Part shown: positions 9,156 through 17,118 of the stretch, piece after piece
Layout: each line of letters opens with the position of its first letter
Numbering within the stretch: the first letter of the stretch is position 1
Origin: Mucilaginibacter sp. MD40
GTDB lineage: Bacteria; Bacteroidota; Bacteroidia; Sphingobacteriales; Sphingobacteriaceae
Assembly (NCBI RefSeq): GCF_002288635.1
Contig: NZ_NRSW01000001.1
Location: forward strand, 2,623,852-2,687,851
Direction: 5' to 3'
DNA: 64,000 nucleotides
Position numbers and translations under genes: made by a program
Notes under the pieces: generated by a model
Told to the model about the DNA's origin: nothing
The model's input: only the letters and a program-made list of their open reading frames with translations
Database searches by the model: none

Positions 9156-9986
9156 TTAATGAGGATACAACAATAAAGGCACATTTACCAGCTCGGGCTG
9201 ATTGAGCATTAACTGCTTACCAATGAAATAATGATAGTGTTGCGAATGATTGATAAGTACAAGCGCATCATTACGCATGCCATGTATCAACACATCAGCT
9301 ACAGTTGAAATATCTTTTGACGGGATATGATGGAAATTTAAATGCTCCCAATGCGTACACCGCCGTGCTGCCTCATAAAATAACTGCCTGGCAAAATCGG
9401 GGCTAAGATCAGGTAGTCCCGATGCGGCCATATGGCCTACATAGATACTGGTTTTAAAAGGCAGTGTTACTTTAGTGAGGTAACCTAAAACATCTGTGCG
9501 GCAATATCTTAAATCGGTTATGTATGTTATGCTCCTGAACTTTTTGAATGACCACGATGCGGGTATTAAAAATATAGGCGCGCTTATTTTATTTAATACA
9601 GTTTGATAGTCTATCAGTTTTCTACCGCTTACTGCTTTTACCGTTTCGGCACTGATCATTAATAAAGTAACATTATGCGCGTTAATAAAAGCCGCAAGTT
9701 TATGGCTATCCATTGATGATATATCCACCTCTTCAATACCAGTAAGTTCGCCTTTAATTGTAGCATTTAAAAGGTTCAGCTTCCTTAATAAAGTATCATC
9801 GCCATAAGTATCATCCTCAAACACTTCGGGGTGAGGAAAAGCAAAAGACAATGCTGGTTTGCTTGATTTTATCAGCCGGTTGCCGATAATCAATTTTGCA
9901 TTGATCGCTTTCGCCATCATTAATGCAGACTCCGCCACATGCCTCGTTTCTACCGAATTGTCATTAATCACAAAAACCGATTTCAT
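9156..9986 (-). CDS. Universal stress protein family (tandem UspA-like)
   Basis: 277-residue cytoplasmic protein with two UspA-like alpha/beta halves. Start chosen at MKSVFVINDNSVETRHV, where the first Usp strand begins; a longer in-frame start at 10058 adds 24 atypical residues. The first half contains VTLLMISAETVKAVSG and the second repeats the pattern from FRSITYITDLRYC to DALVLINHSQ. The ATP-binding G-x2-G-x9-G signature is not clear. It precedes mscS and GH15 in a stress-related neighbourhood on the same strand but has its own 155-base upstream region. Confidence 0.78.
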   Translation of the reverse strand: MKSVFVINDNSVETRHVAESALMMAKAINAKLIIGNRLIKSSKPALSFAFPHPEVFEDDTYGDDTLLRKLNLLNATIKGELTGIEEVDISSMDSHKLAAFINAHNVTLLMISAETVKAVSGRKLIDYQTVLNKISAPIFLIPASWSFKKFRSITYITDLRYCRTDVLGYLTKVTLPFKTSIYVGHMAASGLPDLSPDFARQLFYEAARRCTHWEHLNFHHIPSKDISTVADVLIHGMRNDALVLINHSQHYHYFIGKQLMLNQPELVNVPLLLYPH

Positions 9987-10141
9987 AGATAGTATAGATT
10001 TAATTCTTGGATGCGAATAGAAAGATATATCGCAAGTTATGGCGGGTTTAACAGCCATAAAATGATAACAATCACATGAATAATTGGTTTTAATTACTAA
10101 TTAAATAATTTCTAAATATTAAAATCAGATTGCAAATGATA

Positions 10142-11251
10142 TCAGGATTTATTGATATCTGTGTTGGAAATATGTTCAACAGGCTCATTGGCAAGCACAT
10201 ACCTGTTACGGGGTAAAGTTTCAGGATAATGCTCTTGTAAAAAAGCTACCATTTTTTCCCGTATGTCGCAGCGCAGGTCAAAGGCGTTTGATGAATTAGC
10301 CGCGCTAACTAATATTCTTAACTCAACAACATTTTCTTTAATATCGGTTACTTGTAGTTTACCTACACGCTTATCCCATAACGGCGACTCGTTGAGTAAT
10401 CTGAGTAGTTCGTTTCGCATTGCCTCAGCGGGTATTTTGTAATCTACATAAATGAAAACCGTTCCTAATATTTGCGAAGTGGTTCTTGTCCAGTTTTGGA
10501 AGGGTTTTTCAATAAAGTAATTAATAGGTAGTATTAACCTGCGTTGGTCCCATATACTGATCACTACGTAAGTAAGTGTGATATCTTCTACCCTGCCCCA
10601 TTCTCCTTCAACTACTAAAACATCATCAATTCGTATAGGTTGTGTAAAAGCAATCTGGAAACCAGCTAACAAATTGCCTAATGATTTTTGCGCGGCAAAA
10701 CCAATGATAATCCCACCAATACCCACACCTGTAAGCAAACCTGCACCCAGTTTTCGTACATTCTCAAAACTCAGTAGTATAAGCGCCAGTGTAATTAGTA
10801 CAATCAAAACAGTGGCAACCTGGCGCACGAATTGTAATTGCGTTCGAACTTTACGCTCCTTAAGGTTATCCTCTTTATTGAAATCATATTTATAGTAAAT
10901 ATAATCCTCAAGTATGGTGATAGCATTGATAAGCAAACTCGCAAAAGATATCAGTAATAGTATACCCAGCCATTTTTTTACATCATCAGCATAATCGTCT
11001 TTTAAAGTAAGGTAGGGTAAAAATAAGTTGATAACCAGTAGTGGTATAAAATGGTTAAGCGGGCGGCTAAAATGTGTTATAAACGATTTTAAAAAAGAGT
11101 AACTATTGTCTTTTTTGTTCTTGTAATAATTAAGTAAAAGCTTAACAATTACTTTTACGGCTATGCCAATAAGCAGTACTATGGCAATTATAGCCATGTT
11201 CCATAGCCAATGCGGCCATGTTTTAGACCAAACGTTTATTTGATTTTCCAC
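10142..11251 (-). CDS. Small-conductance mechanosensitive channel (MscS family)
   Basis: 369-residue inner-membrane protein. Hydrophobic helices in the N-terminal ~190 residues are followed by the pore helix and beta domain of MscS: GAGLLTGVGIGGIIIGF, then AAQKSLGNLLAGFQI and PIRIDDVLVVEGEWG. Such channels release osmolytes on hypo-osmotic shock. Translation starts at a GTG whose first G is the last base of the GH15 stop codon TAG, so it is translationally coupled to that gene. This places an osmolyte-release valve in one transcript with sugar metabolism. Confidence 0.92.
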   Translation of the reverse strand: MENQINVWSKTWPHWLWNMAIIAIVLLIGIAVKVIVKLLLNYYKNKKDNSYSFLKSFITHFSRPLNHFIPLLVINLFLPYLTLKDDYADDVKKWLGILLLISFASLLINAITILEDYIYYKYDFNKEDNLKERKVRTQLQFVRQVATVLIVLITLALILLSFENVRKLGAGLLTGVGIGGIIIGFAAQKSLGNLLAGFQIAFTQPIRIDDVLVVEGEWGRVEDITLTYVVISIWDQRRLILPINYFIEKPFQNWTRTTSQILGTVFIYVDYKIPAEAMRNELLRLLNESPLWDKRVGKLQVTDIKENVVELRILVSAANSSNAFDLRCDIREKMVAFLQEHYPETLPRNRYVLANEPVEHISNTDINKS

Positions 11252-13038
11252 TATAAAAATATAGGCCTGTCAAGTTTCATAGCAATACGGTATGCTGCAT
11301 TCATTAAGCCAACATGGCTATATGCTTGCGGGAAATTACCCCATTGGCTGCCTGTTCTTTCATCAACGTCCTCACTGAAAAGTAATAGATGATTACAATA
11401 TTTCAACAGTTTTTCAAACTCGCGCACAGCATCATCCAAGCGGCCAACGCATGCAAGTGCTTCTACGTACCAGAAAGCACATATCAAAAAAGTAGTTTTA
11501 GGCTTACCGAAATCGTCACTATGAATGTATCGATAGAACAAGCCATCCTCAGTTTTGAGTTCCTTCTCTAATGCTATCAAATGATCCTTTGCCTTTTCTG
11601 ATACCGGATCAAGGTAATTCATCATGATCAATTGCAGTGTACTGGCATCCAGGTGAGGGCTGCCAACAGCGTGTGTATACACTTTTCGCTCAGGATCGTA
11701 GCAGTTTTCTATATGTGCAGCGGCACGTTCCTTAAGCGCTACCGCCCTCTCAACAAGATCGTTGTTGTTAATGGTAAGCGCCATTTTTTCTGCAGCATTG
11801 CACCCTGCCCACTGGAATAAATTACTGTAACAATGGATATGGGCTATGTTCCTGAACTCCCAGATCCCCGCGTCTTTTTCGTCAATAGTGCGTTCAATTT
11901 TATCCAGTATCGATGATATCCACTTGTCTGAATCTTTGCGTTCCGTAAATACAAAGCGGTGATCAGTATATAATGGCAATAAGGAAACAAGTACCTGCCC
12001 ATATATATCATTTTGGATATGTTCCGAAGCCTGGTTGCCAATCCTAACCGGCTTGTTACCCATGTAGCCATCCAAATGATCCATAATTACTTCCGTCAGA
12101 TCTTTTTGGGTGTTAATGCCATATAATGGCTGATACCTGAAGTGCTGCTTATCGCCAAAAGATATATCAGTAACATAACTAAAATACCGCTCCATTTCCT
12201 CAAAATGACCTATATGGTTGAGTGAGGTAAGCACATAGTAGGTATCGCGCAGCCAGCAATAGCGGTAATCCCAGTTACGACCGCTCCCCGGGAACTCAGG
12301 CAAACTGGTGGTACTGGCAGCAATTATGGCTCCGGTATCCTCGTATTGGTGTATCTTTAAAGCCAGGGCAGAACGGATTACATAAGGCTGATAAAAGCCT
12401 GCAATGGAAGAGTGCTTGATCCATAGCCGCCAGTATTCAGTAGTTTCCCTCAAATATTCTTCTGCTATGCCAGTTAATGATTTGTCAATTTCGGCACCAT
12501 AATTCAACAACAAATATTTGGTTTCATTAAGAGCGAAATACGACTCCTCATCAAGATAGGTCAATGGAATATTGGAGGTAAGTGTCATCCTTTCTTCGCA
12601 TCCTGTAAATTCAATTGAATCGCTACCCAGCAATTTTTCCCATTTCTTTTGACCGTAGTCGCATACTGGTTCACATTTTACCCGTATACGCGGATTGCCT
12701 TCCAATACCTCTATCTTCCTTATTAAAATTAATGGGCGGTAGTAACGGTCATGCTTGCGAAAGCGCGGGGCAAAGTCTGTTACCCGGTATTTACCATTTT
12801 CGCAGGTAACCTCTGTTCGTAAAATATTGGTGTTTTCCAGGTAATATTGCTTGGTAGTAAATTCGCCTTTGGGTTTAACAGAAAACTCCCCGCCTTTTTG
12901 TTTATCAAGCAATCCACCAAATATAAACTGGCTGTCAAATCGGGGCCAGCACATCCACTCTACATTGGTATCTGTAGCTATGTGTGCCAAAAAAGCGCAA
13001 TTTCCAATTATCCCGGTTTGATAAGTATGTTTCTCCAT
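11251..13038 (-). CDS. Glycoside hydrolase family 15 protein (glucoamylase/trehalase-like)
   Basis: 595-residue cytoplasmic enzyme without signal peptide. An N-terminal beta-sandwich (TGIIGNCAFLAHIATD, WMCWPRFDS) precedes an (alpha/alpha)6 barrel with SGRNWDYRYCWLRDT, DAGIWEFRN (E is the probable general acid) and QWGNFPQAYSHVGLMNAA near the end. GH15 members release glucose from alpha-glucans or hydrolyse trehalose; sequence reading alone does not decide between them. Divergence from glgX-treZ-treY fits a role in glycogen/trehalose turnover. It is directly coupled to mscS downstream. Confidence 0.9.
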   Translation of the reverse strand: MEKHTYQTGIIGNCAFLAHIATDTNVEWMCWPRFDSQFIFGGLLDKQKGGEFSVKPKGEFTTKQYYLENTNILRTEVTCENGKYRVTDFAPRFRKHDRYYRPLILIRKIEVLEGNPRIRVKCEPVCDYGQKKWEKLLGSDSIEFTGCEERMTLTSNIPLTYLDEESYFALNETKYLLLNYGAEIDKSLTGIAEEYLRETTEYWRLWIKHSSIAGFYQPYVIRSALALKIHQYEDTGAIIAASTTSLPEFPGSGRNWDYRYCWLRDTYYVLTSLNHIGHFEEMERYFSYVTDISFGDKQHFRYQPLYGINTQKDLTEVIMDHLDGYMGNKPVRIGNQASEHIQNDIYGQVLVSLLPLYTDHRFVFTERKDSDKWISSILDKIERTIDEKDAGIWEFRNIAHIHCYSNLFQWAGCNAAEKMALTINNNDLVERAVALKERAAAHIENCYDPERKVYTHAVGSPHLDASTLQLIMMNYLDPVSEKAKDHLIALEKELKTEDGLFYRYIHSDDFGKPKTTFLICAFWYVEALACVGRLDDAVREFEKLLKYCNHLLLFSEDVDERTGSQWGNFPQAYSHVGLMNAAYRIAMKLDRPIFL

Positions 13039-13194
13039 CTTGTGGCTTTAAATAACCATAGCAACAACAATAGTTTGTAATTGTTACCAAAAACTATTTA
13101 AAGTTTTAAAAGAGTAAACACCTCGAATAAAATTTCTTAGAACGATAATTTTTAAATCCTAAAACATTATTCCTGAAAAAAGTATTTGATATGC

Positions 13195-15315
13195 ATGAGT
13201 AATATATATCCCGGAAAACCTTATCCGCTCGGTGCAACGTATGATGGCAAAGGCGTAAATTTCGCCGTTTTTGCTGATAACGCTACAGGAGTTGAATTGT
13301 GCCTTTTCCAAACTTCGGAAAATGGCAACGAACCCGAAAAAAGAATTAAGCTAACTGAACGTACCCACCAGGTATGGCACTGCTATATACCCGGAGTTGA
13401 ACACGGCCAATTATATGGCTACCGGGTTGATGGACCTTACGATCCTGAAAACGGACATCGTTTCAATCGCAATAAATTACTGCTCGATCCATACGCTAAA
13501 GCTATCTCCGGAACTATCAATTGGCACGATTCGCTTTTTGGATATGAGGTAGGTAACCCTGATGAAGACTTTAGTTTTAGTCAAACAGACAGTGCTCCGT
13601 TTATGCCTAAAGCTGTGGTGGTTGATAACTCCTATGACTGGGAAGACGATCAGCCACCCCGGATACCTTATCATCAGTCTATTATTTATGAGGCCCATGT
13701 AAAAGGATTGACACAATTGCACCCCGAAATTCCCGAAGATATAAGAGGAACCTATGCGGCTATTGGTCATCCGGCTTGTGTTAAATATTTGAAAGACTTG
13801 GGCATTACCGCTATAGAGTTGATGCCTATACATCAATTTGTGAACGATCGGCATTTAGTAGAGAAAGGCCTAAGTAATTATTGGGGATATAATACTATAG
13901 GCTTTTTTGCGCCGGATGTAAGGTATGCCGGTAATGTGCCCTGCGGCGACCAGGTACAGGAATTTAAGCAAATGGTTAAAAACCTGCACAAGGCGGGTAT
14001 CGAAGTAATACTGGATGTGGTATATAACCATACGGGGGAAGGTAATCATATGGGCCCTACCCTTTCTTTAAAGGGTATAGACAATGCATCTTACTACCGG
14101 TTAACAGATGAAAACAAACGTTTTTACAATGACTATACCGGTACCGGTAATACGCTTAACGCTATGCTGCCAAATGTTTTACGTTACATTATGGATAGCT
14201 TGAGGTACTGGATAACAGAAATGCATGTTGACGGCTTTAGGTTTGACCTTGCCGCAACCCTTGCCCGTGAATTGCATGATGTTAACCGGTTAAGCGGATT
14301 TTTTGACATTATTTACCAGGATCCGATTATCTCGCAAGTGAAGCTGATCGCAGAACCATGGGACATTGGAGAGGGCGGCTACCAGGTTGGTAATTTCCCG
14401 CCGGGATGGGCAGAATGGAACGGTAAATTCCGCGATTGTATACGCGATTACTGGGTGGGTGCTGACAGCATGCTGGGCGAATTTGGCCAGCGTTTTACGG
14501 GCAGCCCCGACCTTTACCAGGATAATAACCGCAGGCCAACAGCAAGTATCAATTTTATTACCGCTCATGATGGCTTTACTTTAAACGACCTGGTTTCGTA
14601 CAATGAAAAACATAACGAAGCTAATGGAGAGGACAACAACGACGGGGAGAATCATAACCGTTCGTGGAACTGTGGCGCCGAAGGCCCTACAGATGACCCG
14701 GAGGTAAACCAAATTCGCGACAGGCAAAAACGTAACCTGCTTACCACCCTATTTTTATCGCAAGGCGTGCCTATGCTGGTAGCCGGTGATGAATTTGGCC
14801 GCACGCAGCAGGGTAATAATAATGCCTATTGCCAGGATAACGAGATATCATGGGTAAACTGGGAATCAGCGGATCAAAACCTGCTGAATTTCACCAAAAG
14901 GCTGATTAATATAAAGAAAGACCATCCTGTTTTCCGCAGGAGAAGATGGTTTCAGGGCCAACCCGTTAAAGGCAAAGGGCTTGAAGACATTGCGTGGTTC
15001 TTACCTGAAGGTATGGAAATGGAAGATGAGAGCTGGAACCACGACTTCGCTCGCTCTTTAGGTATTTTCCTGAACGGCATGGGCATACACTCGGTAGATA
15101 ATGAGGGTAACGCTGTCAAAGACGACAATTTCTACATTATGTTCAACGCCCATTATGAGTCGCTTGAATACAAAATACCTGAAAAGCTCTCTCAAAAAAA
15201 CTGGCATGTGGTTTTAGATACAAGTGACGATAGCGTGCAGGATAAGCAGATCAATAGCAGCGAAAGCATCCATGTACCGGCACGGTCGGTAGTGATACTT
15301 TGTAACCCGTTATAA
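13195..15315 (+). CDS. glgX: Glycogen debranching enzyme GlgX
   Basis: 706-residue GH13 isoamylase-type enzyme that hydrolyses alpha-1,6 branches in glycogen. An N-terminal CBM48-like domain (YPLGATYDGKGVNFAVFADN) precedes the barrel with DVVYNHTGEGN, the nucleophile D351 in GFRFDLAATL, acid/base E387 in LIAEPWDIGEG, and D459 in FITAHDGFT. Start at ATG 13195; a TTG three codons earlier also lies in frame. The treZ gene begins 3 bp after the stop, so these are one operon. It supplies linear maltodextrins to TreY/TreZ. Confidence 0.95.
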   Translation: MSNIYPGKPYPLGATYDGKGVNFAVFADNATGVELCLFQTSENGNEPEKRIKLTERTHQVWHCYIPGVEHGQLYGYRVDGPYDPENGHRFNRNKLLLDPYAKAISGTINWHDSLFGYEVGNPDEDFSFSQTDSAPFMPKAVVVDNSYDWEDDQPPRIPYHQSIIYEAHVKGLTQLHPEIPEDIRGTYAAIGHPACVKYLKDLGITAIELMPIHQFVNDRHLVEKGLSNYWGYNTIGFFAPDVRYAGNVPCGDQVQEFKQMVKNLHKAGIEVILDVVYNHTGEGNHMGPTLSLKGIDNASYYRLTDENKRFYNDYTGTGNTLNAMLPNVLRYIMDSLRYWITEMHVDGFRFDLAATLARELHDVNRLSGFFDIIYQDPIISQVKLIAEPWDIGEGGYQVGNFPPGWAEWNGKFRDCIRDYWVGADSMLGEFGQRFTGSPDLYQDNNRRPTASINFITAHDGFTLNDLVSYNEKHNEANGEDNNDGENHNRSWNCGAEGPTDDPEVNQIRDRQKRNLLTTLFLSQGVPMLVAGDEFGRTQQGNNNAYCQDNEISWVNWESADQNLLNFTKRLINIKKDHPVFRRRRWFQGQPVKGKGLEDIAWFLPEGMEMEDESWNHDFARSLGIFLNGMGIHSVDNEGNAVKDDNFYIMFNAHYESLEYKIPEKLSQKNWHVVLDTSDDSVQDKQINSSESIHVPARSVVILCNPL

Positions 15316-15318
15316 ACC

Positions 15319-17118
15319 ATGGAAACGAGCATTAACATGTTGACACCGGGGGTGAAAATAAGCCATGATACGGCAGATATAGTGCTTTGGGCACCTTTTG
15401 CAAAAGTAGCGGCTATAGTGATAAAGGATAAGGAAACATTAATGCTGCATCAGCGTGAACGCGGTTATTGGGCTTTGACAACAGATAAGCTACTTGTAGG
15501 CGATCAGTACAAATTTAGGCTGGATAACGGAAAAGAACTTCCTGATCCGGCCTCAAAGTACCAACCGGAGGGCGTACATGGCTGGTCGGAAGTGGTTGAT
15601 CTTAATGCACATAAGCCTCATGATGATGACAGTTGGCAAAATATACCGCTTGCCGAATATATTATTTACGAGTTGCACACCGCCGCATTTACAACCGATG
15701 GCACTTTTAAAGGAATAGCGCAAAAACTAAGTTATTTAAAAGAATTGGGCATTACCGCCATAGAAATTATGCCGGTAGCCCAGTTTCCCGGCACGCGAAA
15801 TTGGGGGTATGATGGTGTATTCCCTTATGCGGTACAAAACTCTTACGGAGGGTACAAAGGCCTTATGCAATTGGTTGATGCCTGCCATAAACAAGGTGTG
15901 GCAGTAATATTGGATGTAGTATATAACCACGTTGGGCCCGAGGGTAATTACTTTAACGAATTTGGGCCATATTTTACCTCCAAATACAATACTCCTTGGG
16001 GCAATGCAGTCAACTTCGATGATGCAGGCTCTGATGAAGTGCGTAAATACTTTATTGAGAATGTATTAATGTGGTTCAGAGATTTTGGGATAGATGCATT
16101 ACGCCTGGATGCGGTACATGCCATTAAGGATTTTAGCCCTAAGCATATTTTACAGGAAATGCGTGAAGCTGTAGATGAATTGATGGCAAAAACCGGTAAG
16201 AAGCATTATCTAATCATTGAGTTTGACCTTAACGACAAACGATTCATTGATGGTATTGAAAACAACGGCTATGGAATGGATGCGCAATGGATAGATGAAT
16301 TCCACCATGCATTACGCGTTACCGCCGGAGGCCAGCGGGATGGATATTACGCCGATTTTGACGGGATTGAACACCTTGCAAAAGCATACCAGGACGCGTA
16401 TGTTTATGATGGCCTATACTCTTATGAACGCCAAAAAACATTCGGGGTAAAAACAAATAATCCCGGAGAGCAGTTTGTGGTGTTTTCTCAAAATCATGAC
16501 CATGTAGGTAACCGCATGCTGGGTGAGAGAACCAGTATTTTGTTTAGTACCTCCATGCAAAAGCTAATATATGCCGCGGTAATGGTTAGCCCCTACCTGC
16601 CCATGTTATTTATGGGGGAGGAATATGGTGAATTAAACCCTTTCTTGTATTTTGTTAGCCATAGCGATGATGAACTCATCACCGCCGTAAGAGAAGGCCG
16701 CAAAAATGAATTTAAGGCTTTTCATTCAGATAACGAGGCGCCGGACCCACAAGCAGAACAAACCTTCTTATCCTCCCGCCTTAACTGGAGTTCGTTAGAT
16801 CAACGTGAGCATCAGGCTATGCTGGCTTATTACCAATTATTAATTGCGCTCAGGAAAAATACACCTGCTTTGAATAACAATGATCGTAATAAATTGGAGA
16901 TAAGTTTCCATAAAGAAAACCAAACCATTCAACTACACAGGTGGGAAGGCGAACAACATGTATACTGTTACCTTAACTTTTCACAAACAAAGCAGCCTTT
17001 TGAATTACCAGCCAATGAACGGCTTAACGTGATCTTCCGATCGGAAGAAAAAACAGACAACCGGGACAACATGCTGCAACCCGAATCGATCATCATTTAT
17101 GCAAACTGTTATGTTTAA
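15319..17118 (+). CDS. treZ: Malto-oligosyltrehalose trehalohydrolase TreZ
   Basis: 599-residue GH13 enzyme that releases trehalose from maltooligosyl-trehalose. An N-terminal CBM48-like region precedes the barrel motifs AEYIIYELHTAAFT, DVVYNHVGPEGN, nucleophile D264 in LRLDAVHAI, E301 in LIIEFDLND (Phe stands where related enzymes usually have Ser) and D394 in SQNHDHVGNR. It sits between glgX (3 bp gap) and treY (8 bp overlap), which fits the GlgX-TreY-TreZ route from glycogen to trehalose, a compatible solute. Confidence 0.94.
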   Translation: METSINMLTPGVKISHDTADIVLWAPFAKVAAIVIKDKETLMLHQRERGYWALTTDKLLVGDQYKFRLDNGKELPDPASKYQPEGVHGWSEVVDLNAHKPHDDDSWQNIPLAEYIIYELHTAAFTTDGTFKGIAQKLSYLKELGITAIEIMPVAQFPGTRNWGYDGVFPYAVQNSYGGYKGLMQLVDACHKQGVAVILDVVYNHVGPEGNYFNEFGPYFTSKYNTPWGNAVNFDDAGSDEVRKYFIENVLMWFRDFGIDALRLDAVHAIKDFSPKHILQEMREAVDELMAKTGKKHYLIIEFDLNDKRFIDGIENNGYGMDAQWIDEFHHALRVTAGGQRDGYYADFDGIEHLAKAYQDAYVYDGLYSYERQKTFGVKTNNPGEQFVVFSQNHDHVGNRMLGERTSILFSTSMQKLIYAAVMVSPYLPMLFMGEEYGELNPFLYFVSHSDDELITAVREGRKNEFKAFHSDNEAPDPQAEQTFLSSRLNWSSLDQREHQAMLAYYQLLIALRKNTPALNNNDRNKLEISFHKENQTIQLHRWEGEQHVYCYLNFSQTKQPFELPANERLNVIFRSEEKTDNRDNMLQPESIIIYANCYV

